A stretch of DNA of 64,000 nucleotides from the NCBI RefSeq assembly GCF_015461845.1, contig NZ_JACOPW010000005.1:62001-126000 (forward strand), read 5' to 3'. Under the pieces are notes generated by a model, which saw nothing but the letters and a program-made list of their open reading frames with translations, searched no databases and had not been told where the DNA came from. Source of the stretch: Pseudomonas mucoides. GTDB taxonomy: Bacteria; Pseudomonadota; Gammaproteobacteria; Pseudomonadales; Pseudomonadaceae. Position 1 is the first letter of the stretch; each line of letters opens with the position of its first letter. Position numbers and translations under genes: made by a program. Below, in pieces: positions 36,408 to 45,166 of the stretch.

Positions 36408-37745
36408 ATGGTTGAAGAAAAGCTGTCCAGGCCGGGCGCAATCAGTCTTCGTGAGGCGTTCTGGTTCTGGTTGAAGCTTGGCTTCATCAGTTTCGGCGGG
36501 CCTGCGGGGCAGATCTCGATCATGCACCAAGAGCTGGTCGAACGGCGGCGCTGGATATCCGAGCGCCGATTCCTGCATGCCCTCAACTACTGCATGTTGC
36601 TCCCCGGGCCAGAGGCGCAGCAGTTGGCGACCTATATCGGCTGGCTGATGCATCGAACCTGGGGCGGGGTGATTGCCGGCGCACTGTTTGTGCTGCCGTC
36701 GTTGTTCATCCTGATCGGGTTGTCGTGGATGTACATCGCCTTCGGTGACGTGCCGGTGGTGGCCGGGCTTTTCTATGGCATCAAGCCTGCCGTGACCGCC
36801 ATTGTCGTGCAGGCGGCCCATCGGATCGGCTCTCGGGCATTGAAGAACAATTGGCTATGGGCGATAGCGGCCGCTTCATTCACCGCCATCTTCGCGTTCA
36901 ATGTGCCGTTCCCGCTGATCGTTCTGGGTGCCGCAGTGCTTGGCTATGTCGGCGGACGCCTGGCGCCCGATAAGTTCAGGACCGGTGGTCATGGAGCTGC
37001 CAAAAAGTCCTTTGGCCCGGCTGTGATCGATGATGACACCCCGTCCCCGGAGCATGCCCGGTTCAGTTGGTTGAAATTGGCAACGCTGGCCGTGATCGGC
37101 GCCGCGTTATGGGGCCTGCCAATGGGGATTTTGACCGTGCTCTTTGGCTGGGAAGGCACCCTGACCCAGATGGGGTGGTTCTTTACCAAAGCGGCCCTGC
37201 TGACGTTTGGCGGTGCGTATGCCGTGCTTCCCTATGTCTATCAAGGGGCGGTCGGGCATTATGGCTGGCTGACACCGACTCAAATGATCGATGGCCTGGC
37301 GTTAGGCGAAACCACACCTGGACCGTTGATCATGGTCGTGGCCTTCGTCAGTTTTGTCGGCGCGTATGTTGCTCAAGTGTTCGGCAGCGACCATGTTTTT
37401 CTCGCGGGAGCCGTCGCTGCCTGCCTGGTGACCTGGTTTACCTTCCTGCCCTCGTTCCTGTTCATCCTCGCGGGCGGGCCATTGGTCGAGTCGACCCACA
37501 ATGAGCTCAAGTTCACTGCGCCACTGACTGCGATTACGGCCGCCGTCGTGGGTGTGATTCTCAATCTGGCGTGCTTCTTCGGCTATCACGTGCTGTGGCC
37601 AAAGGGTTTCAGCGGCCAACTCGATTGGCCCTCGGCACTGATCGCGATCGCCGCGGCCATTGCCTTGTTCCGCTTCAAGCGGGGCGTCATTCAGGTGCTG
37701 ATGGCCTGTGCACTTGTGGGTCTGGCAGTGCATCTGTTGCGTTAG
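36408..37745 (+). CDS. chrA: Chromate efflux transporter, two-domain ChrA
   Basis: 445 residues made of two homologous CHR halves. First half: 'LGFISFGGPAGQISIMHQELVERRRW' region, 'LNYCMLLPGPEAQQLATYIGW'. Second half: 'KAALLTFGGAYAVLPYVYQGAV', 'LALGETTPGPLIMVVAFVSFVGAY'. About ten to twelve membrane helices. Family members export chromate, some with sulfate-linked roles. GAGG lies 12 nt before ATG 36408; a TTG at 36399 is too close to that SD. Confidence 0.93.
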   Translation: MVEEKLSRPGAISLREAFWFWLKLGFISFGGPAGQISIMHQELVERRRWISERRFLHALNYCMLLPGPEAQQLATYIGWLMHRTWGGVIAGALFVLPSLFILIGLSWMYIAFGDVPVVAGLFYGIKPAVTAIVVQAAHRIGSRALKNNWLWAIAAASFTAIFAFNVPFPLIVLGAAVLGYVGGRLAPDKFRTGGHGAAKKSFGPAVIDDDTPSPEHARFSWLKLATLAVIGAALWGLPMGILTVLFGWEGTLTQMGWFFTKAALLTFGGAYAVLPYVYQGAVGHYGWLTPTQMIDGLALGETTPGPLIMVVAFVSFVGAYVAQVFGSDHVFLAGAVAACLVTWFTFLPSFLFILAGGPLVESTHNELKFTAPLTAITAAVVGVILNLACFFGYHVLWPKGFSGQLDWPSALIAIAAAIALFRFKRGVIQVLMACALVGLAVHLLR

Positions 37746-37752
37746 AAACAAT

Positions 37753-37795
37753 AAAAAAAGCCCTGGCGGATACCTCCATCCGACAGGGTTTTTTT
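37753..37795 (+). terminator. Terminator of chrA
   Basis: Imperfect stem AGCCCTG..GGA / TCC..CAGGGTT followed by a T7 run. Confidence 0.88.
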
Positions 37796-37847
37796 ATGTC
37801 CGGCCAACCGACGACCTACATGGCAAACCTGTCATCGCTGTGCCTTA

Positions 37848-37868
37848 CTCCTGAAATGATTTCAGGAG
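37848..37868 (+). promoter_or_regulatory. Hairpin sequestering the SD of the gene at 37877
   Basis: Perfect 9-bp stem CTCCTGAAA/TTTCAGGAG with a 3-nt loop. The second arm contains most of the full-strength SD AGGAGGTGA, so the ribosome-binding site would be closed when the stem forms. Confidence 0.7.
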
Positions 37869-37876
37869 GTGAAACG

Positions 37877-38416
37877 ATGCGACGCAGGGGGGCTCAATTC
37901 TGGTTATGGACCAACAGTCGGTTACCGCTCCACACCCATGAAGAAGTGCTCGGCAATGGCCTGCAGGTTGACGTGCAGGCACGGACCAGCGTCGAAGGCG
38001 TCACCCAGGTGTTTGTGGGTATTTACGATGACGACGGCTGGGCAATCTGCGAGGAGTTTCACGATCGGCGCGTCGGTGAGCACTATTGCACGGCGTTGAA
38101 GTGGGGCGCGCAGCGAGCGAGGGAATGGCTGGCGGACACTCAGGCATTTGTTGCGCCCCATCGGCCGCAATTGACGCTCAGTCCTGTCATCACCGATGAG
38201 CCGACACTGGCGCTGCGGCGCATGGAGATGACCGAGCGCGAGCGTTTGAAGATACGTTCCGAGGATGCCTGGTCGGAATACCTGGCGGCCAAGACGGCCA
38301 TGCTGGAGTTGATGCGCGCCAGCAAGGTCGATCCGAGGGTCTGGTCGGACCACAAGGAGCGCCTGCGCCAGGCCATTGACCGGCGCGTCTGCGTGCAACG
38401 CGCCTATTTGAACTAG
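37877..38416 (+). CDS. Hypothetical protein behind a masked ribosome-binding site
   Basis: 179 residues from ATG 37877, chosen because AGGAGGTGA lies 7 nt upstream; longer in-frame starts run back into chrA. N-terminal half is beta-rich ('VLGNGLQVDVQARTSVEGVTQVFVGIYDDDGWAICEE'). C-terminal half is helical and basic ('RRMEMTERERLKIRSEDAWSEYLAAKTAMLEL'). No signal peptide or membrane segment. I do not recognise the family. A terminator before it separates it from chrA, so it has its own promoter. Confidence 0.7.
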   Translation: MRRRGAQFWLWTNSRLPLHTHEEVLGNGLQVDVQARTSVEGVTQVFVGIYDDDGWAICEEFHDRRVGEHYCTALKWGAQRAREWLADTQAFVAPHRPQLTLSPVITDEPTLALRRMEMTERERLKIRSEDAWSEYLAAKTAMLELMRASKVDPRVWSDHKERLRQAIDRRVCVQRAYLN

Positions 38417-38428
38417 TTAACTGGCCGA

Positions 38429-41400
38429 TCAGAGGACCGAAGAGCGCCGCAGAGCCTCGATGGTTTCGATCAGGTCATCGTAGGACACCGGTTTACCAAG
38501 GTGCTGGTTAAAACCCGATTGCCGGGCCTTTTGAATGTCGCTGCGGGTGCCATAACCCGTCAGCGCAATCGCCGGCACGTCCTTGGCCTGAGGCAGTTTG
38601 CGTAACGCGCTCATCAGTTCGTGACCGTTCATGACCGGCATGCCCAGGTCCGAAATGATCAAGTCGAAGCGCGTGTGTTTTGCCGCGTCCAGAGCGGCTA
38701 CCGGCCGGTCGAAAGCGATGACTTCGGCGTCTTCCATTTCCAGCAGCATCTTCAAGGTTTCCAGCACTTCGGCCGAGTCATCGACCAACAGAATCGTCAG
38801 CCCGCTTAACCTGCCAGCGGTTTCGTTGACCTGAGCGGAGGATTTCTCTGCGTCATCGGTGTGGGCCATCGGCAAATAGACGCTGAACGTACAGCCCGCG
38901 CCCAGCCCTTGGGAATTCACTTCGACCGTGCCCCGTTGTGCTTCGGTCAACTGGCGGACCAGTGACAACCCGATCCCCAGTCCTTCGCGGGAATGCGTGG
39001 CATGTTGCTTTTCAGCCTGGCCAAACAGATCGAATACATGTTCGAGGTTTTCGGCAGCGATGCCGGTGCCGTTGTCTTTGACATCCAGCCGTATCTTGTT
39101 TCCGGCCTGACCGGCAATCAGCTGAACCAGCCCATTGGCCGGGGTGAATTTCAGGGCGTTGTTCACCAGGTTCCAGATGATCTGTTCCAGGCGCGTCGGG
39201 TCTGCGTGGACCATCAGCGGCCCTGAAGGCACATGCAGCTCGACCTTGGTTTCGTGTTGCTCGTTCAGGACCACGGTATGGATATCGCGCAGCACACTGA
39301 CCAGGTCGACGGCGACCGGTTGCAGCTTTAGCTTGCCGGTGCGCACTCGGGCGACGTCCAGCAGATCATCGATGATCCGCGCCTGGCTGGTGACGGCATC
39401 ACAAATGGTGTTCACCGCTTTGGCGGCCGGGGGCAGGGACTTGGTCACGGGCAGGCGGCGCAGCAATTCGGCGTTGAGCTGGATCAGGTTCAACGGGTGC
39501 TTGAGCTCGTGGGACATGACCGCAAAGAATTCATCTTTGAGGTAATTGGTATTGCGCGTCTCGGCCAGTTCCTGGCTCTGTTCTTCGTGTTGACGTTTGT
39601 GGCCGGTCAGGTCTCGGGCGATTTTCACGTAACCGCGCAGGTTGTCGCCGCTGAGCAAGGTCACTTCGCCGCTGCAAAAGAAGCGGCTGCCATCCTTGCG
39701 CAAGTGCCAGCGTTCATCTTCGCTGCGGCCCTGGGTGCGCACTGCCAGCAGTTCGTTTTCAGGAACCCCGGCGGCACGGTCTTCGGCGGAAAAAATGAAA
39801 TCGTAGAAAGCGCCTTCCGCCTCGGCCTTGCTGTAGCCGAAGATCAGCTCGGCGCCTTTGTTCCAGCTGGTGATGATGCCCTGTTCATCGAGGGTGATGA
39901 TCGCGTAGTCGCGGGTGCTTTCGGCCACCAGGCGCATGCGTTCTTCACCCAGGCGCAGATCTTCTTCCGCCGCGCGGCGCTTGGTGATGTCGATGAACGT
40001 CAGCACCGTGCCGTCGATGTGGTCTTCGCTGGAGCGGTACGGCAACAGGCGGGCGATGTACCAGCGTTTGTCGGTGCTGCTGACTTCCCGTTCGATCATG
40101 TTCAACGATTCGAACACCTGCGCCGCGTCACTGGCCAGGCCGTCGTAGTGCAGGCGATGGGTGATGTCGAGCAGCGAGCGGCCGGTATCGACCGGCAGCA
40201 TGCTGAAAATGTCGGTGGCGCGCGGGGTGAACCATTTGATCCGCATGTTGCGGTCGACAAACACCGTGGCAATGTCGGTGGAAGCGATCAGGTTGGTCAG
40301 GTAGTCGTTGATCTTGTCGGTTTCTTCAACTTTGGTTTTCAGCTCGTAGTTGACCGTCAGCAACTCTTCGTTGATCGATTGCAGCTCTTCCTTGCTGGTT
40401 TCCAGCTCTTCGGTGGCCGAGCGCAACTCTTCGTTGATTGCCTGCATTTCTTCGTTGGAGGCTTTCAGTTCTTCACTGGAGACTTCCGATTGTTCAATGG
40501 TGTCCTGCAAATGCAACTTGGTTCGTTGCAGTTCGCGCTCAAGATTGGACAGCACCTGGCTTTCGGTCTGTAGCAGGGTCGTGGCGGTCTGTTCGGACGG
40601 GTCGACTTCGACTTCTTCGAAGATCACCAGCACGTACTCGCCATCCGACTCTTCGTCCTTATAAGGCTGAGCCACGAGGTTGATCATGTAGCTCTGGTTG
40701 CCGCGCTTGAGCGGTACGGCCCTGGACTTGACCACCAGGTTGCTCTGCTGCACCTGAAACAGCGTGGTGCGGATTTCCAGGCGCAGCTCCGGCAGGATCA
40801 GTGTCAGCAGGTTGCGCGTCAGTTCGCCACCCACATGCCGCAGAAAGCGCCCGGCGCCATCACTCATGTGCAGGATTTCGGCGTTGGCATCGACAATCAT
40901 GCTCGGCGGCGCGGCGAGCTCAAGCGCACGCTGGTGAATGTCGGCAAAGGACAGCTTGCGCGGCACCGCGCGGGGCGGCGCCTCGCGGGACGTACTCGCC
41001 CGCACGTAACCGCCGCGGGGCATGGTCGGCGTGCGACGGCTGTTGGCGGTACCGGTCTTGGCGCGGAAGATGCGATTGCGTTTATCCACCGGGGCGAACA
41101 ATTCGTGGCAAGCGTCCGCGCTCTCTGAAGAGCCGAGAAACAGGAACCCGCCAGGCCGCAGCGCAAAGTGGAACATCTGCAGGATTTCACGCTGCACTTC
41201 GCGATCCAGATAGATCAGCAAGTTGCGGCAGACGATCAGGTCGATCTGCGAGAACGGCGGATCCGACAGCAGGCTGTGCTTGGCAAACAGCACCCGTTCG
41301 CGAATTTCCTTGCGGATCCGGTAGTGATCGTCCTCCTTGACGAAGTAATGCCGCAGCCGCGTCGGCGGCACATCGGTGATGATCGCTTGCGGATACAACC

Positions 41401-42568
41401 CGGCGCGGCCAACGCTGATGGCGCGTTCATCGATGTCGGTGGCGAACAACTGCATCGTTGCCTTGCTGGCGTCCAGTTGCAGCTGGTCGTTGAGCAAGAT
41501 CGCCAGGCTGTAGGCTTCTTCGCCGGTGGAACAGCCGGCGGACCAGACGCGAATTTCTTCTTTTTCCGGTTGCGCCGACACGGCGGCGCTGACCAGTTGC
41601 GGTAAAACATCCCGTTCCAGCGCTTCGAACGCCTCTCGGTCTCTGAAGAAGTTGGTCACCCCAATCAGCATGTCGCCGAGCAGCGCCTTGGTTTCTTCGG
41701 GATTGTTTTGCAGGTAGCGGAAGTAGGCGCCCAGGTCGGGCTGGGCGGTGACTTGCATCCGCCGTTCGATCCGCCGCAACACGGTGGCGCGTTTGTAATG
41801 CTTGAAGTCGTGGCCGGTGCCGGTGCGCAACTGGATCAGAATGTCGTGGAGCATTTGTTCATTGATAGCGGCCTCGCGTTCCGACACCGAGTGGAAGGTT
41901 TTCAGTTCCGCGTCACCGGCAATGGGCAACGTGATTTCCTTGGCGTTTTGCCACAGTTCGAGCAATTTTTGTGGCATTTCCGTGACGGGTAATATCAGGT
42001 CGACCATGCCGGTATCGATGGCTGCGCGAGGCATGCCGTCGAATTCGGCGTCTTCCGGCACCTGGGCCATGGTCACGCCACCGTGTTCCTTGATGCGTGA
42101 CAAACCGACCGCGCCATCGGAGCCGCTGCCTGACAGGATCAGGCAAAACGCACGCTCGCGATGGACCTCGGCGAGGTCGCGGAAGAACAGGTCGATAGAG
42201 GCATGCCGCGTCTCGCGCGCGGCGTTGCTGCTGACCTTTAGAAAACCGTCATCCATGGCCAGGCGCTGGGCCGGCGAGATGACATATACGTGGTTTTTCT
42301 CGATGGGCACGGTCTCGGTGACCTGCAGGACCGGCATTTTCGTCGATTCCTGGATGATCTTGTCGGCAATGCTCTGATGGTCGGGCGACAGGTGAAGAAT
42401 GATGACAAACGCCATGCCGTTGTCTTGAGGCATGTTCTGGAAAAACAGCTTGATGGCTTGCAGTCCCCCCGCAGACGCGCCGATGCCGACCACCGGGAAG
42501 TCCAGGTCGCTCGGGCGTGGGGCCTTGCGCTCGGAAGCGCCGGCCGGTTGTTTGGGGGGGCTGGTCAT
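38429..42568 (-). CDS. CheB-CheR-PAS-histidine kinase-receiver hybrid protein
   Basis: 1379 residues. Order: CheB methylesterase (about 22-200, 'VVGIGASAGGLQAIK', 'LILSGSGSDGAVGLSRI'); CheR methyltransferase (about 215-490, 'WSAGCSTGEEAYSLAILL', 'DLIVCRNLLIYLD'); PAS (about 565-680); an extended Glu-rich coiled coil (about 686-750, repeated 'NEE/SxEEL' units); two more PAS domains; histidine kinase with 'MSHELKHPLNLIQLN' (His about 1019) and ATPase 'NLVNNALKFTPANG'; C-terminal receiver with the Asp in 'IISDLGMPVMNG' (about 1305). Family members can sense signals through PAS; CheB/CheR fusions without a receptor are thought to have self- or partner-modifying roles. Next to a divergent receiver-TPR gene and kinase. 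Confidence 0.93.
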   Translation of the reverse strand: MTSPPKQPAGASERKAPRPSDLDFPVVGIGASAGGLQAIKLFFQNMPQDNGMAFVIILHLSPDHQSIADKIIQESTKMPVLQVTETVPIEKNHVYVISPAQRLAMDDGFLKVSSNAARETRHASIDLFFRDLAEVHRERAFCLILSGSGSDGAVGLSRIKEHGGVTMAQVPEDAEFDGMPRAAIDTGMVDLILPVTEMPQKLLELWQNAKEITLPIAGDAELKTFHSVSEREAAINEQMLHDILIQLRTGTGHDFKHYKRATVLRRIERRMQVTAQPDLGAYFRYLQNNPEETKALLGDMLIGVTNFFRDREAFEALERDVLPQLVSAAVSAQPEKEEIRVWSAGCSTGEEAYSLAILLNDQLQLDASKATMQLFATDIDERAISVGRAGLYPQAIITDVPPTRLRHYFVKEDDHYRIRKEIRERVLFAKHSLLSDPPFSQIDLIVCRNLLIYLDREVQREILQMFHFALRPGGFLFLGSSESADACHELFAPVDKRNRIFRAKTGTANSRRTPTMPRGGYVRASTSREAPPRAVPRKLSFADIHQRALELAAPPSMIVDANAEILHMSDGAGRFLRHVGGELTRNLLTLILPELRLEIRTTLFQVQQSNLVVKSRAVPLKRGNQSYMINLVAQPYKDEESDGEYVLVIFEEVEVDPSEQTATTLLQTESQVLSNLERELQRTKLHLQDTIEQSEVSSEELKASNEEMQAINEELRSATEELETSKEELQSINEELLTVNYELKTKVEETDKINDYLTNLIASTDIATVFVDRNMRIKWFTPRATDIFSMLPVDTGRSLLDITHRLHYDGLASDAAQVFESLNMIEREVSSTDKRWYIARLLPYRSSEDHIDGTVLTFIDITKRRAAEEDLRLGEERMRLVAESTRDYAIITLDEQGIITSWNKGAELIFGYSKAEAEGAFYDFIFSAEDRAAGVPENELLAVRTQGRSEDERWHLRKDGSRFFCSGEVTLLSGDNLRGYVKIARDLTGHKRQHEEQSQELAETRNTNYLKDEFFAVMSHELKHPLNLIQLNAELLRRLPVTKSLPPAAKAVNTICDAVTSQARIIDDLLDVARVRTGKLKLQPVAVDLVSVLRDIHTVVLNEQHETKVELHVPSGPLMVHADPTRLEQIIWNLVNNALKFTPANGLVQLIAGQAGNKIRLDVKDNGTGIAAENLEHVFDLFGQAEKQHATHSREGLGIGLSLVRQLTEAQRGTVEVNSQGLGAGCTFSVYLPMAHTDDAEKSSAQVNETAGRLSGLTILLVDDSAEVLETLKMLLEMEDAEVIAFDRPVAALDAAKHTRFDLIISDLGMPVMNGHELMSALRKLPQAKDVPAIALTGYGTRSDIQKARQSGFNQHLGKPVSYDDLIETIEALRRSSVL

Positions 42569-42775
42569 CTGTTCTGCCTTCTACCGGCGACATGGGGCGT
42601 TGTCGTAAAACGGGGGTAACACGTGCGTCGATAAAACAGAATAATCCCGTTTTTACATAACACCTTCAAATATTTAGCCATCGCTTGAGCGTCACGACGT
42701 CTCAAGGTATCGGCACTGCTGGCCGATAACCCGAACGGTCATGCTCTTCTTCTTAAAACTGCCTGGAAATCTTCG

Positions 42776-44380
42776 ATGCTGTCGTATCACCAAAAGAGTT
42801 TTCTGATCGTCGATGATTTCTCGGATTTCCGCAGTTCCGTCAGGTCCATGCTGCGAGAGCTGGGCGTCAAGGACGTGGATACCGCGGATTCCGGCGAGCA
42901 GGCGCTGCGCATGTGTTCGCAGAAGGCCTACGATTTTATCCTGCAGGATTTCCACCTCGGCGACGGCAAGAAGAACGGTCAGCAGGTCCTCGAAGACTTG
43001 ATGATCGAGAAGCTGATCAGCCATGAAAGCGTGTTCGTCATGGTCACCGCCGAAACCAGCCAGGCCATGGTGCTCAGTGCGCTGGAGCATGAACCGGATG
43101 CCTACCTGACCAAGCCGTTCAACCGCTCGGGCCTGGCTCAGCGTCTGGAGCGGCTGGAGCAGCGCAAGAACCTGCTCAAGCCGATCCTGCAAGCCCTCGA
43201 CCGTGGCAAGCCGCTGGAAGTGCTCAATGCCTGCATCGAGCTGTGCAAGAAGGACATCCGTTATTCGCCGCTGTGTCTGCGCTATCGCGCGGATGCCTTG
43301 CGCGACTTGAATCAGAACGAAGCGCTGGAGCGCCTTTACGACAGCATCATTGCTGATCGGCCGTTGCCGTGGGCGTTTGCCGGGTTGGGCCAGTTGCTGT
43401 TCAAGCGCGGACAGGTCAGCCAGGCCAAGGGCATCTACGAAAAAGCCCTGAAAGTGTTTCCGATGATGCCGGCGCTGTATGACGGCATGGCCGACGTGCT
43501 GGTGGTCGAAGGCGACACCAAGGGCGCACAGAAAGTATTGGAAGAAGCCATTCGCCTGTCGCCGCTGGCCGTGCGCCGGCAAGCCTTGCTGGGCAAACTG
43601 GCGATGGCCAACGAAGATTTCGACACCGCCTCCAGGGCGTATCGCCAGGCGGTGTCCCAGGGCGCGCAGTCGCGTTTCAAGGATGCGGAAAGCAACCTCG
43701 GTCTGGCTCACGCCTTGATCAGCAAAGGCAGTGAGAAAGGCCTGGATACCCGCACCCGCCTGGAAATCAACACGACCCTCAGCCTGGTGGCCAAGGAAAA
43801 CCCATCCGACCCGGGCCTGCAGATTCGTGCGCGGCTGATGAAAGCCACCAGCCTGTTGCTCAACGACGCCGAAACCGCCGAGAAACTCACCGAACAAGCG
43901 ATGATGCGTCTCGACGGCATGGAGCAATTCATGAGTGCCGAAGCGGCGCTGCTGGTGGCCAAGCAGTTGCAAATGCTTGGCCAAGCCAGCGCGGGCGCCT
44001 CGATGCTGAAGAATTGCGCGGAAATCTACGGTGATGATCCGGTGGTGATGAAGGGCATCGCCAAGTTGACCGACGACCCGACCATCCTCAGTTCCAGCAA
44101 CGCCGCCGCCGAGCTCAATCGTGAGGGCGTGCGGGTGTACAAGACCGGCAACCTGGTGGAAGCCCGGTCGGTGTTCCGCAAGGCGCTGGCGATGCAGCCG
44201 AAAAACATCAGTATCGCCTTGAACATGGCGCAGTCGCTGCTGCACGGCACCGACACCAGTGTGCCATCGGCGGAAATCGATGAATGTCGGGTCTGCCTGA
44301 AAATGGTCGGCTTGATGCCCGACACCGACGCGCGTTATCCGCGCTATCAGAAACTGAAAATCAAGGCGTTCGGCGGATGA
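42776..44380 (+). CDS. Response regulator with receiver and TPR domains
   Basis: 534 residues. Receiver at about 8-130 with 'SFLIVDDFSDFRSSVRSML', phospho-acceptor Asp in 'FILQDFHLGDGKKNG', and 'YLTKPFNR'. The remainder is helical TPR-like repeats ('PLCLRYRADALRDLNQNEALERLYDSII', 'LGQLLFKRGQVSQAKGIYEKALKV' in parts). It has no DNA-binding domain, so output is by protein contact. The stop overlaps the start of the kinase gene (ATGA). Confidence 0.9.
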   Translation: MLSYHQKSFLIVDDFSDFRSSVRSMLRELGVKDVDTADSGEQALRMCSQKAYDFILQDFHLGDGKKNGQQVLEDLMIEKLISHESVFVMVTAETSQAMVLSALEHEPDAYLTKPFNRSGLAQRLERLEQRKNLLKPILQALDRGKPLEVLNACIELCKKDIRYSPLCLRYRADALRDLNQNEALERLYDSIIADRPLPWAFAGLGQLLFKRGQVSQAKGIYEKALKVFPMMPALYDGMADVLVVEGDTKGAQKVLEEAIRLSPLAVRRQALLGKLAMANEDFDTASRAYRQAVSQGAQSRFKDAESNLGLAHALISKGSEKGLDTRTRLEINTTLSLVAKENPSDPGLQIRARLMKATSLLLNDAETAEKLTEQAMMRLDGMEQFMSAEAALLVAKQLQMLGQASAGASMLKNCAEIYGDDPVVMKGIAKLTDDPTILSSSNAAAELNREGVRVYKTGNLVEARSVFRKALAMQPKNISIALNMAQSLLHGTDTSVPSAEIDECRVCLKMVGLMPDTDARYPRYQKLKIKAFGG

Positions 44381-45069
44381 GCCAAGACAACCCGGCATTG
44401 GATTTCTCGACGGTGATTGCCTCCACCGTGCACGACATGAAGAACTCGCTGGCCATGCTGATGCAGGCGCACAGCCAGTGGCTGGCGCGCTTGCCCGACC
44501 CGGAGCAGCACAGCCCGGAGCAGGGCGTCATCGAATACGAGTTCGCCCACCTCAACGGCATGCTCGTGCAGTTGTTGGGCCTGTACAAACTGGGGGTCAA
44601 TCAGTTGCCGTTGCAACCGGCCTACCATGACCTGGATGACTTTCTTGAAGCGCAACTGGCCAGCCATCAAGACGTGTTCGCCAGTCGCGGCATTATTGCG
44701 ACCTATGAAGTCGACCCGTTGAGCCCGCTGGGTTTCTTCGACCGCGAGCTGGTCGCCTCGGTACTGGGCAACATCATCAACAACGCCATTCGCTACGCGC
44801 GCGAGTCGCTGCTGATCAGCGTCAGCGACGAGGGCGGTCAACTGGTGCTGAGCATCAATGATGATGGCGCCGGCTATCCGGCGGAGATGATCGAGTTTCA
44901 GGCGGATTATGTGCAAGGCATCAACTACAGCAGCAGTAGCACCGGCCTGGGCCTGTACTTTGCCGGGCGCATCGCCGCGATGCATCAGCGCAATGGCGTC
45001 GTCGGCAGCACCCGGCTCAGCAATGGCGGCCCGTTGGGCGGCGGTGTATTCAGCCTTTACCTGCCCTGA
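44377..45069 (+). CDS. Small soluble sensor histidine kinase
   Basis: 230 residues, no membrane segment or sensor domain. The phospho-acceptor box is 'STVHDMKNSLAMLMQ' (His about 19). ATPase motifs are 'NIINNAIRYARE' (N box), 'INDDGAGYP' (G1) and 'GLGLYFAGRIAAMH' (G2). It is translationally coupled with the TPR response regulator, so the two very likely form a pair. Input may come from the divergent CheB-CheR hybrid kinase (inference). Confidence 0.9.
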   Translation: MSQDNPALDFSTVIASTVHDMKNSLAMLMQAHSQWLARLPDPEQHSPEQGVIEYEFAHLNGMLVQLLGLYKLGVNQLPLQPAYHDLDDFLEAQLASHQDVFASRGIIATYEVDPLSPLGFFDRELVASVLGNIINNAIRYARESLLISVSDEGGQLVLSINDDGAGYPAEMIEFQADYVQGINYSSSSTGLGLYFAGRIAAMHQRNGVVGSTRLSNGGPLGGGVFSLYLP

Positions 45070-45166
45070 GCGTTCTTTATTGTGTGGCGCTGCTTGAAAT
45101 TCTGAACAGGCGAAGCCTATTTTGTACGGGTCGCCGTTCGCGGCTCGCACAACAAAGGATTGAGTC

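Noticed and set aside
42692..44398. 568-codon reading frame opposite the TPR response regulator
   Set aside because: Antisense shadow; no family features, and the plus-strand gene has clear motifs and coupling.
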